60,572 nt of DNA from Streptomyces tailanensis (GTDB lineage: Bacteria > Actinomycetota > Actinomycetes > Streptomycetales > Streptomycetaceae), in NCBI RefSeq assembly GCF_008386495.1, contig NZ_VTHJ01000003.1, positions 110,501 through 171,072 on the forward strand. The letters run 5' to 3'. The stretch's first letter is position 1; each line of letters starts with the position of its first letter. The notes under the pieces are model-generated. The model had not been told where the DNA came from and did no database searches. It worked only from the letters and a program-made list of their open reading frames with translations. A program made the translations under genes and the position numbers. Shown piece after piece: positions 1-7,298 of this stretch.

Positions 1-16
1 CACCGGCGCCGGCCGG

Positions 17-73
17 GTGCCGCTGCGCCCACCCTCCCCCATCGCCCCAGCGGCACGATTGCCCGCAGCTACG
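17..73. repeat. Dispersed hairpin repeat, copy 1 (family B)
   Basis: The segments 17-33 and 49-73 recur, in inverted orientation, at 56006-56059. The element contains GTGCCGCT and AGCGGCAC as inverted arms, so it can fold as a hairpin. The TAG stop codon of the MFS gene (69-71 read on the minus strand) lies inside the element, so the repeat also supplies the gene end. I recognise it as a common Streptomyces intergenic repeat from memory. A terminator role is inferred. Confidence 0.7.
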
Positions 74-1418
74 AACGCTCCTGCTCTCGTGAACTCGCCC
101 TGTTTGCCAGGACCTTGATCGAGACCAGGGCGATCACCGACAGGCCGATGATGTACGCGGACACCGCCATGGACGTGCCCGTCGCCTCCAGGAGCAGGAC
201 CATGAGGAACGGGGCGAGGCCGCCGCCGAAGACCGCCGCGATCTGGTAGCCGAGGGAGGCGCCCGTGTACCGCATCTCGGGGGTGAACAGCTCGGCGAAC
301 AGGGCGGCTTGGGGTCCGTACATGATGCTCAGGAAGCAGCCCGCGACGAACGTGGCGACCGCCAGCCATAGCAGTGAGCCCGTGTCGATGAGCAGGAACA
401 GCGGTATGGCCCACACGGCGATGCCGACCGCGCCGAGCGCGTAGATCTTGATGCGGCCGATGCGGTCGGAGAGGGCCGCGGCGGCGGGGATCAGGACGAG
501 TTGGGTGAGGCTGATGCAGAGGGAGACGGTGAGGACCGCCTCGCGCTTCATGCCGAGTTCACGGGTCGTGTAGTCGAGAATGCCGGTGATGAGGATGTAG
601 AACGTCGCGGTGTTCACGGCGAAGGAGCCGCCGGCGAGGAAGACCGTGCCGAGGTGGCCGCGGAGGATGGTCCTGAGCGGGGAGCTCTTCTCGCCCTTCT
701 CCTGTTCCGTCAGCGCCCGTTCGGCGGCCCGGAACTCGGGGGTCTCCTCGACGTGGCGGTGGATGTACCAGGCGAGCCCGAGGACGAACAGGCCGACCAG
801 GAAGGGCACGCGCCAGCCCCACGCGGCGAACGCGCTGTCGCTGGTCGCCGCGCCCACGACGAGGAACATCGTGTTGGCGGTCACCACCCCGATGGGGACG
901 CCGAGTTGGACGAAGCTGCCGTACACCCCGCGCTTGCCCTCGGGGGCGTACTCGGTGGCCAGCAGCATCGCGCCGCCCCACTGGGCGCCGACGGCGACGC
1001 CCTGGGCGGTCCGGAGGAGGACGAGCAGGATCGGAGCGGCGATCCCGATCGTCTCGTACGTGGGGAGGAGGCCGATGCCGGTGGTGGCCACGCCCATCAG
1101 GGTGAGCGCCAGGACCAGCATCGGCTTGCGGCCGCGCTTGTCGCCGAGGTGGCCGGCGACGATGCCGCCGAGGGGGCGGGCCAGGAAGCCGACGGCGAAG
1201 GTGGCGAACGCGGCGAGGACTCCGGCGGAGGAGCTGCCCGCCGGGAAGTAGAGGTCGCCGAGGACCAGCGCCGCGGCTATGCCGAAGACGAAGTAGTCGT
1301 ACCACTCCACGGCCGAGGCGAGCGCCGCGGCGGTGGCCACCTTGCGATGGCTCCGGGGGCGGTCGGTGGCGGCGGAGACGGGCGGCTGGGGACGCGATGC
1401 GGAAGGAGCGGTGTCCAT
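69..1418 (-). CDS. MFS transporter, metabolite:H+ symporter (MHS) type
   Basis: Encodes a 449-residue, 12-helix major facilitator carrier of the MHS subgroup, which imports small metabolites such as carboxylates with protons. The opening EWYDYFVFG motif in helix 1 and the loop 2-3 motif GHLGDKRGRKPML are diagnostic. The ATG at 1418 is preceded by CGGAGTG; the open frame extends 30 codons further upstream, but those codons are Pro/Arg-rich and do not look like a transporter N-terminus. A good promoter (TTGACT-17-TACGTT) lies at 1456-1484, so the gene can be transcribed independently of the upstream dehydrogenase operon. The substrate cannot be read from sequence; import of a substrate for the neighbouring alcohol/aldehyde dehydrogenases is inference. 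Confidence 0.9.
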   Translation of the reverse strand: MDTAPSASRPQPPVSAATDRPRSHRKVATAAALASAVEWYDYFVFGIAAALVLGDLYFPAGSSSAGVLAAFATFAVGFLARPLGGIVAGHLGDKRGRKPMLVLALTLMGVATTGIGLLPTYETIGIAAPILLVLLRTAQGVAVGAQWGGAMLLATEYAPEGKRGVYGSFVQLGVPIGVVTANTMFLVVGAATSDSAFAAWGWRVPFLVGLFVLGLAWYIHRHVEETPEFRAAERALTEQEKGEKSSPLRTILRGHLGTVFLAGGSFAVNTATFYILITGILDYTTRELGMKREAVLTVSLCISLTQLVLIPAAAALSDRIGRIKIYALGAVGIAVWAIPLFLLIDTGSLLWLAVATFVAGCFLSIMYGPQAALFAELFTPEMRYTGASLGYQIAAVFGGGLAPFLMVLLLEATGTSMAVSAYIIGLSVIALVSIKVLANRASSREQERS

Positions 1419-1455
1419 ACGTGCACACTCCGGTCGGTGCGGGGACGTTCCCGGG

Positions 1456-1484
1456 AACGTACTGACCGGACGGTATGCAGTCAA
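1456..1484 (-). promoter_or_regulatory. Promoter of the MHS transporter, with possible overlapping operator
   Basis: On the minus strand TTGACT (1484-1479) is separated by exactly 17 bases from TACGTT (1461-1456), a close match to a housekeeping sigma promoter. The spacer holds GCATACCG followed by CGGTCAGTA, which closely resembles the palindrome at 11206-11223, suggesting that a related repressor covers this promoter. Confidence 0.6.
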
Positions 1485-1575
1485 CGGTCTTGCACGGGTT
1501 GGATTCACGTGCTTCTTACATGTGGTTACACGTGTCCATGCGTATGCGGCCCGCCGCTCCTGGCGGAAGGCTCGC

Positions 1576-2664
1576 CTAGAACACCACCAGAGCCCGGCCG
1601 CCCTTGCCCGCCGGCATGTTGTCGAACGCAGCGGGGATGCCCTCCAGCGTGATGCGTTCCGTGACCAGGGCGCCGAGGTCCAGGCGGCCCGTCCTGATGT
1701 GCTCGGCGAGGACCGGCAGGTCGCGGGCCGGGTCGGAGTTGCCGTAGACGCAGCCGGAGAGGGTGCGGCCCCAGTGGAAGATCTCCAGCGCGTTGAAGGT
1801 GACCTGCTGGTCCTTGCCGCCGATGCCGACGACGGTGGTACGGCCGCCGCGCCGGGTCGCGTCCCAGGCCGCCCGGATGGTGGCCGCCCGGCCCACGCAC
1901 TCCACGGCGACGTCCACTCCCTGCTTGCCGGTCAGGGCACGGATCTCGCGGGCGGTGTTCTCGGAGGCGACGACGTACTCCGTGGCGCCGGCCGCACGGG
2001 CCAGCTCCTCCTTCGCCGGGGAGACGTCCACCGCGATCACCCGGGACGCGCCCGCGATCCGCGCCGCCTGCAGCGCCGCCAGCCCGACCCCGCCCACCCC
2101 GAACACCGCGACGGTCTCGCCCGGCTGGACCCGCGCCGAGTGGTGGACGGCGCCGTAGCCGGTGAGGACGGCGCAGCCGAGCAGGGCCGCGTCGGTGAGT
2201 GGGACACCGGCCGGGGCGGGGAGTACACAGCCGGCGGCCACGACCGTCTCCTCGGCGAACGCGGCCACGTTCAGCCCGGGGTACAGGTCGGTGCCGTCGG
2301 AGGCGCGGCGGGCGTACACGTTCCCGGCGCCGGTCAGCGCGTTCGCGCACAACCACACCTCGCCCAGCGAGCAGGCATGGCAACTGCCGCACGAGGGAGC
2401 CCAGTTGAGGACGACACCGTCGCCGGGCGAGACATGGGTGACCCCTTCGCCGACGGCGACGACCGTCCCCGCGCCCTCGTGCCCGAGCACGGCGGGCACC
2501 GGCACGCGCATGGTCCCGTCGGACAGGGACAGGTCGGAGTGACATACTCCGGCGGCGGCGAGCCGGACCCGGACCTGACCAGGGCCCGGGTCGGGCAGCT
2601 CGATCTCGGCGATCTCCAACGGGGTGCCGATGGCGGGCAGTACGGCGGCGCGGACCTCGACCAT
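1576..2664 (-). CDS. Zinc-dependent alcohol dehydrogenase (MDR superfamily)
   Basis: A 362-residue medium-chain dehydrogenase that oxidises an alcohol to an aldehyde with NAD(P) in the cytosol. The N-terminal GroES-like domain carries catalytic zinc ligands in GVCHSD and GHEGAG and a complete structural zinc loop, CGSCHACSLGEVWLC. The Rossmann domain has GVGGVG followed by an acidic residue (VIAVD), favouring NAD. It starts 26 bases after the stop of the aldehyde dehydrogenase gene, with AGGAGAG upstream, so the two are probably co-transcribed and act in series. The alcohol substrate is unknown. A mycothiol-dependent formaldehyde dehydrogenase is an alternative, but nothing in the sequence specifically supports it. 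Confidence 0.9.
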   Translation of the reverse strand: MVEVRAAVLPAIGTPLEIAEIELPDPGPGQVRVRLAAAGVCHSDLSLSDGTMRVPVPAVLGHEGAGTVVAVGEGVTHVSPGDGVVLNWAPSCGSCHACSLGEVWLCANALTGAGNVYARRASDGTDLYPGLNVAAFAEETVVAAGCVLPAPAGVPLTDAALLGCAVLTGYGAVHHSARVQPGETVAVFGVGGVGLAALQAARIAGASRVIAVDVSPAKEELARAAGATEYVVASENTAREIRALTGKQGVDVAVECVGRAATIRAAWDATRRGGRTTVVGIGGKDQQVTFNALEIFHWGRTLSGCVYGNSDPARDLPVLAEHIRTGRLDLGALVTERITLEGIPAAFDNMPAGKGGRALVVF

Positions 2665-2690
2665 GGCGAGCGACTCTCCTGAAACTAGGG

Positions 2691-4079
2691 CTAGAACTGA
2701 AGGGACTTGGTCTGGAGGTACTCGGCGAGGCCGTGTGCGCCGAGTTCGCGGCCCACGCCCGACTGCTTGTAACCGCCGAACGGGGCCTGCGGGTTGAAGC
2801 GGCCGCCGTTGATGTCGACCTGGCCTGTGTCCATACGGCGGGCGAAGGCGACCGCCTCGGCCTCCTCCCCCGCCCAGACGGCGCCGGCCAGCCCGTAGAC
2901 CGTGCCGTTGGCGATCCGCAGGGCGTCCGCCTCGTCCTCGTAGCGCAGGATCGACAGGACCGGGCCGAAGATCTCCTCCTGGGCGATGGTCATCCCCGGA
3001 GTGACGTCGGCGAACACGGTGGGGCTGACGAAGTAGCCCTGCTCACGCGGGGATTCGGGGCCGCCGACGACCAGGCGGGCGCCCTCGGCGACGCCCTTCT
3101 CGATGTAACTCCGCACCCGTTGCCGCTGCTTGGCGTTGACCAGCGGGCCGATGCGCTCGCCGTACTTCGCGGCGGCCTCGGCGGCGAGCTCGACCGCCTG
3201 CTCGTACTGGGAGGTGTGCACCAGCATGCGCGTCCAGGCGCTGCACGTCTGGCCGGAGTTGGACATGACGTTCGCGACGCCGACGTTCACGGCCTTGGCG
3301 AGGTCGGCACTCGGGAGGATCACGTTCGCGGACTTGCCGCCGAGTTCCAGGGCCACCTTCTTGAGGGCGACACCGGCAGTCGCGCCGATGCTCCGGCCGA
3401 CCGCCGTGGAGCCGGTGAAGGAGACGAGGTCGACGCCGTCGTGCGCGGCGAGTGCCTGCCCGGCGACCGTGCCGAGCCCGGTGACCAGGTTGAACACCCC
3501 GGCGGGTACGCCCGCCTCGTCCACCGCCTCCGCGAAGAGCTGTGCGACGAGCGGAGTGTCCTCGGCGGGCTTGAGGACGACCGTGCACCCCGCGGCGAGC
3601 GCCGGGGCGACCTTGGCGACGATCTGGTGCAGCGGGTAGTTCCAGGGGGTGATCGCGCCGACGACGCCGATGGGCTCCAGGTGCACGGTGGAGTTGCCGA
3701 CCTTCTCCTCGAAGGCGTAGGTCGCGGCCAGTTCGGCGTACGAACCGGCGACCGCGACCGGCAGGTCCGCGTGCACCTTCCGGGAGAACGGCAGCGGCGA
3801 GCCCAGCTCCGCCGTTACGGTCTCGGCGATCTCCTCCCGGCGCGCGGCGAGCGCGTCACGTAGCGCGCCGATGACCGTGCCTCGCTCGGCGGGCGCTGTC
3901 GCGGCCCAGCCGGGGAGGGCGGCGCGGGCGGCGCGTACGGCCGCGTCGACGTCCTCGGCGGTGCCCGCCGGGACCCGGTCGATCACCTGCTCGTCGGCCG
4001 GGTTCACGACCTCGATCGTGTCGGTACCGGCGGCGGGCCGCCAGGCGCCGTCGATGTACATGCCGTCGTGTGCCTTCAT
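2691..4079 (-). CDS. NAD(P)-dependent aldehyde dehydrogenase
   Basis: A 462-residue aldehyde dehydrogenase that oxidises an aldehyde to its carboxylate. The family landmarks are all present: PWNYPLHQ with the oxyanion-hole Asn, VLKPAEDTP, GSTAVGRSI in the cofactor fold, the general-base Glu in LELGGK, and the catalytic Cys in SGQTCSAW. The start is the ATG at 4079 because GGGAGG lies just upstream and the family fold begins there; the frame stays open 33 codons further but codes no recognisable domain. It is the first gene of the operon with the zinc alcohol dehydrogenase. A near-perfect inverted repeat at 4142-4158 is its likely operator and is shared with the acyl-CoA dehydrogenase at 54771-55940. 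Confidence 0.93.
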   Translation of the reverse strand: MKAHDGMYIDGAWRPAAGTDTIEVVNPADEQVIDRVPAGTAEDVDAAVRAARAALPGWAATAPAERGTVIGALRDALAARREEIAETVTAELGSPLPFSRKVHADLPVAVAGSYAELAATYAFEEKVGNSTVHLEPIGVVGAITPWNYPLHQIVAKVAPALAAGCTVVLKPAEDTPLVAQLFAEAVDEAGVPAGVFNLVTGLGTVAGQALAAHDGVDLVSFTGSTAVGRSIGATAGVALKKVALELGGKSANVILPSADLAKAVNVGVANVMSNSGQTCSAWTRMLVHTSQYEQAVELAAEAAAKYGERIGPLVNAKQRQRVRSYIEKGVAEGARLVVGGPESPREQGYFVSPTVFADVTPGMTIAQEEIFGPVLSILRYEDEADALRIANGTVYGLAGAVWAGEEAEAVAFARRMDTGQVDINGGRFNPQAPFGGYKQSGVGRELGAHGLAEYLQTKSLQF

Positions 4080-4141
4080 CGTGTTGCCTCCCGGTGCGGG
4101 TCCCGGCCGAGGCCCGGGCGGGCCGTGTCGTACGCACCAAA

Positions 4142-4158
4142 AACTAGCCCTGATAGTT
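4142..4158. promoter_or_regulatory. Operator AACTAGC-N3-GATAGTT upstream of the aldehyde dehydrogenase operon
   Basis: The 17-bp inverted repeat has 7-bp arms and a 3-bp spacer, with 6 of 7 arm positions symmetric. The arms match the element at 55961-55977 at 13 of 14 positions with the same spacing. It lies 63 bases upstream of the aldehyde dehydrogenase start and is flanked by extra A/T symmetry. A TetR-like dimer site is inferred from its size and symmetry. Confidence 0.6.
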
Positions 4159-4193
4159 TTCCGACACCAGAGCCCCACGCAGTGGGCTCGACC

Positions 4194-5129
4194 TCACCAC
4201 CGGTGGATTGAGGTCTTGCGCGCCGGGTCCCGGGTCGCGGTGAGGTGGGCGAAGACGACGACGTTGCTGGCGTAGCCCTCCCTCCGGTCGTACTCGCCGC
4301 CGCAGGTGATCAGGCGCAGTTCGGGGCGGTTGCGGGGGCCGTACACCACCTTGTTGGGGAAGCGGGACTTCTCGTACGACTTCACGGCGTCCACGGTGTA
4401 GACGGCGGTACGGCCGTCGGCGCGCCGGATCTCCACGATGCGGCCGGGCTTGATCATCTCGAGCGCGGAGAAAACGGCCGGCCCCGTCCTGGTGTCGCGG
4501 TGACCGACGACGACCGCGGTGCCGAGGCCGCCGGGGGCGGGCCCGGCCGAGTACCAGCCGACCGTCTTCGGCTTGTCTTCCGGAGGCGCCGGGAGGCGCC
4601 CTTCGCCGTCGAGGCGGAGCCCGATGACCGAGGCCGCCTTGATGCCGAGATAACGGATGGTGAGGCTCTTCGCCGGGGAGGGCGGGAGGGTACGGGGGGA
4701 GGCGGGTCTCTTCGGCTTGGCCGGCTTGGCCGGTCTGGTGGGGGTGGGCTTCGGGCGGGCGGTGGGCTTCGAGGGCGTAGGACGGGCGGGCTCGGTGGGG
4801 GTGGGCCTTCGTGAACCGGGCCGCCCGGTGGGCGTCGCCTTCCGCGGAGTCGCGGTGGGCGCAGGTGTGGTCGGCTTGGGTGTGGGCGTGGGCGTGGGCG
4901 TGACGCGTGGGGGCGTGAAGTACAGGGGCTCCGAGGCGCGCGGTGCCCCCGCACCGCGCGCCTCGGCGTCGGCGCCGGCGATGCGGGCCTCGGCGGGGCC
5001 GGTCCGCTCGTCGTGCTGCGCCCATTGGACGCCGCCCACCACCAGCGCGACGGTCATCACGATCGTCCGCGTCAGGCGGTAGGCGCGCGTCCGGTGCCAG
5101 GGCCTCGGGGCGCGTCTACGCAGCGCCAT
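4194..5129 (-). CDS. Class F sortase
   Basis: A 311-residue membrane-tethered transpeptidase expected to join a surface protein to the cell wall or another acceptor outside the membrane. It has an N-terminal membrane helix (residues about 20-38), a long Pro/Thr/Lys-rich extracytoplasmic linker (about 73-150), then the sortase barrel with catalytic His210 (VVVGHRD), Cys276 (RLITCGG) and an Arg at 282-283. The TC-GG signature and small size fit class F of Actinobacteria. Its start overlaps the end of the upstream gene by 14 bases, implying translational coupling and a shared job with that surface protein. The linker is unusually long and repetitive. Confidence 0.9.
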   Translation of the reverse strand: MALRRRAPRPWHRTRAYRLTRTIVMTVALVVGGVQWAQHDERTGPAEARIAGADAEARGAGAPRASEPLYFTPPRVTPTPTPTPKPTTPAPTATPRKATPTGRPGSRRPTPTEPARPTPSKPTARPKPTPTRPAKPAKPKRPASPRTLPPSPAKSLTIRYLGIKAASVIGLRLDGEGRLPAPPEDKPKTVGWYSAGPAPGGLGTAVVVGHRDTRTGPAVFSALEMIKPGRIVEIRRADGRTAVYTVDAVKSYEKSRFPNKVVYGPRNRPELRLITCGGEYDRREGYASNVVVFAHLTATRDPARKTSIHRW

Positions 5130-5745
5130 CGGGGCGGCGACGGCGCAGCCGGAGGTAGAACACGCCGCCGCCCGCGGCGAGGCCCACGGCAGCCGCGCCG
5201 GCGACCGGTGTGAAGTCCTGGGTCATGGCGAGACCGCCGCCACCGGCCGGGGGGCCGCCGTTGGGGGCGAGGGGCGGGCAGTTGACGGTGAAGGTCCTGT
5301 CGGTGCCCTCGCCCAACGTCACCTGGTCGTCCGTGGTGTTGTCCGGGGTCTCGTCGATCACCCAGGTCAGCCTGTATTCCCCTTCGGGGAGCCGCACCTG
5401 GCCACTGGGCATCACGGGCGGGGTGTACCCGCTGCCGGCATCGAGTGCGATGGACCCCGTGACAACGGGCACGGGGTTCGCGCCGGGGGGCTCGTTGTCG
5501 ATCCGCCAGTTGATCTTCCTGGCGGTGGCGAAGTCGAATGCGGCGAGGTAGAAGTCGCAGACGTCGCCCGAATACTCGGTCGGGTCGTCGAACTCATCGG
5601 GGCCCACCCGGTGGATCAGGACGTCGGGTTCCTGAGCGACGGCCGCCGGTGCCGTGATCAGGGCGGCTCCCGTGGCGGTGAGTGCCGCGAGGGCGGCGGC
5701 GCTCACGCGCGCTCCGGCGCGGCGTGGACGGGACGAGGTGGACAT
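5116..5745 (-). CDS. Secreted, C-terminally membrane-anchored surface protein
   Basis: A 209-residue protein of unknown function. Residues 1-38 form a signal peptide ending at AVAQ. The exposed domain of about 130 residues contains two well-separated cysteines and an Ig-like run of beta-prone sequence. It is followed by a Gly/Pro-rich linker, a hydrophobic helix (PVAGAAAVGLAAGGGVFYL) and an Arg-rich tail. That is the layout of a sortase substrate, yet no LPxTG or LAxTG motif is visible. The ATG at 5745 is preceded by CGGAGG; an in-frame start 11 codons upstream lacks a ribosome site. It overlaps the class F sortase gene, so the two are probably co-expressed. Confidence 0.75.
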   Translation of the reverse strand: MSTSSRPRRAGARVSAAALAALTATGAALITAPAAVAQEPDVLIHRVGPDEFDDPTEYSGDVCDFYLAAFDFATARKINWRIDNEPPGANPVPVVTGSIALDAGSGYTPPVMPSGQVRLPEGEYRLTWVIDETPDNTTDDQVTLGEGTDRTFTVNCPPLAPNGGPPAGGGGLAMTQDFTPVAGAAAVGLAAGGGVFYLRLRRRRPDGAA

Positions 5746-5845
5746 GCGAGACCTCCGAGTCAGATGATTTTCATACAAATCACGCTGTCGTCTGACTCTC
5801 TGTCACATCACCTGACGCGCGACGGAAGCCGCGCCTCACAACCCG

Positions 5846-7087
5846 TCAGATTTCCCTCTTCCGGCCCAAGGACACCCCGGGTTCACCGGATGCCCCGGGT
5901 TGCTCCGGCTTCTCCCGTTCCGGCACGGCCGGCGAGCGCAGCGCTATCCCCGACGACACCAGCAGCAGTGCGCCGAGCATCACGAACGGCGCGGCCACAC
6001 CCGCGACACCGGCGATCAGGCCCGCGGCGGCGGGCGCCGCTGCCTGTCCGAGCCGGTTGCCGGTCAGCCGCAGGGCGAGGGCGGTGGACCGGGCCTCCTC
6101 CGGCGCCGCCTGCACGACCGTCGTCATGGACAACGGCTGCCCGACACCCAGACAGAACCCGAGGGCTGCGAGCATCAGCGCCAGCCCCCACACCGGCACC
6201 GGGAACGCGATCCCGGCGCAGATCAGGGCCCCCAGCCCACAGGTCACGGTGAGCAGCGCGGTCCTGCCGAGCAGCCGCAGCATGGGCGGCATGACCAGAC
6301 GGCACGCGATGGTCGCCGCCGCGCGCAGACTCAGCAGGACGCCGATCACCGACGGCGCGATGCCCCGGTGCTCACCGACCACCGGGAGGTACGCGGTGAG
6401 GATGTCGGTCGCCGACAGCACGGCGAGGCTGATGAAGATGCCGCCGGGCACTCCCCTGGTGCGCAGTATGCGGTGCACCGGGACCCGCTTGCCCTGCGTC
6501 GTACGGGACTTGGGCTCGACCGGACGCTCAATGCGCCACAGCGAGGTGAACGCGACCGCCGCGCCCGCCCCCGCGACCACCAGCGCGAGGGCACTCGTAC
6601 GCGCCATGTCGGGGCCGCCGATGAGGACACCCGCCGCGATCGGGCCGACCAACTGGCCGAGCGAGGCGCCGATGGTGAAGTGGCCGAAGTTGCGGTCGTG
6701 TTCGTACGGTGCGGACTGGCGGGCGACCAGCGACTGGGCGCCGATGACGAAGGAGAGGTGCCCGAGCCCCATCACACCGCTCCACACGGCCATCGCCACC
6801 AGGGAGTTCGCCAGGCCGCTCAGCGCGCAGCCGCCGGCGATGAGGACGACGCCGACCGGCAACAGGGGCGCGCACCGCCCCTGGTCGGTACGGCGGCCGA
6901 GCGGTACGGCGGCGAACAGCGGGAGCAGGGCGTACACACCCGCGATCACACCGACCGCCCGCTCGTCGGCGCCCAGCGCGAGGGCCCGGTAGGAGACGGC
7001 GGGTCGGGCCATCGACACCGCCCCCTGCGCGAAGCTGAAGGCGATGACGAGGCGGAGCAGCCAGCCGCGGTTCCTGCCGGGCCTCAC
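5846..7087 (-). CDS. MFS transporter, efflux-like
   Basis: A 413-residue protein with 12 predicted membrane helices and a recognisable loop 2-3 motif (PLGRRTDQGR), typical of major facilitator exporters of drugs or metabolites. The start is GTG at 7087 with a strong AAGGAGGA eight bases upstream. It stands alone, with the surface-protein/sortase pair downstream and a tandem-repeat intergenic region upstream. The charged motifs of sugar or MHS importers are absent. The substrate is not predictable. Confidence 0.85.
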   Translation of the reverse strand: MRPGRNRGWLLRLVIAFSFAQGAVSMARPAVSYRALALGADERAVGVIAGVYALLPLFAAVPLGRRTDQGRCAPLLPVGVVLIAGGCALSGLANSLVAMAVWSGVMGLGHLSFVIGAQSLVARQSAPYEHDRNFGHFTIGASLGQLVGPIAAGVLIGGPDMARTSALALVVAGAGAAVAFTSLWRIERPVEPKSRTTQGKRVPVHRILRTRGVPGGIFISLAVLSATDILTAYLPVVGEHRGIAPSVIGVLLSLRAAATIACRLVMPPMLRLLGRTALLTVTCGLGALICAGIAFPVPVWGLALMLAALGFCLGVGQPLSMTTVVQAAPEEARSTALALRLTGNRLGQAAAPAAAGLIAGVAGVAAPFVMLGALLLVSSGIALRSPAVPEREKPEQPGASGEPGVSLGRKREI

Positions 7088-7121
7088 GATGCGTTCCTCC
7101 TTGGCGAGTTGGGGCTCTTCC

Positions 7122-7184
7122 CGAGTCCGACGAGTCCGACGAGTCCGACGAGTCCGACGAGTCCGATCAGTGCTATGAGTCCGA
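7122..7184. repeat. Tandem 9-bp repeat (CGAGTCCGA)
   Basis: Five perfect copies of CGAGTCCGA occupy 7122-7166, followed by two degenerate copies to 7184. The array sits just upstream of the ribosome site of the MFS gene starting at 7087, so it would lie in that gene's leader or promoter region. The copy number could vary by slippage. Confidence 0.9.
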
Positions 7185-7214
7185 TGGGGTCAGGGTCTCC
7201 CGAGGCGGGGGCGA

Positions 7215-7257
7215 CCCCGGGAGGGGCCGTCCGCGATACGGACGGCCCCTCCCGGGG
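7215..7257 (-). terminator. Strong hairpin after the citrate transporter gene
   Basis: A perfect 19-bp GC-rich stem (7215-7233 with 7239-7257) closes a five-base loop. It lies 42 bases past the stop of the CitMHS gene on the minus strand. There is no long T run, as is usual in Streptomyces. Confidence 0.85.
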
Positions 7258-7298
7258 TTCGGACGATGCCCATCGACGAGACAGGGACGGGAGTCGGC

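Noticed and set aside
2681..2696. GAAACTAGGGCTAGAA between the aldehyde and alcohol dehydrogenase genes as a third copy of the AACTAGC operator
   Set aside because: The half-sites abut without the 3-bp spacer and part of the match is the TAG stop codon of the aldehyde dehydrogenase gene.
7215..7257. The 19-bp perfect hairpin considered as an attachment site or transposon end
   Set aside because: Its place just after the citrate transporter stop and its isolation fit a terminator better. No target duplication or mobile gene is nearby.
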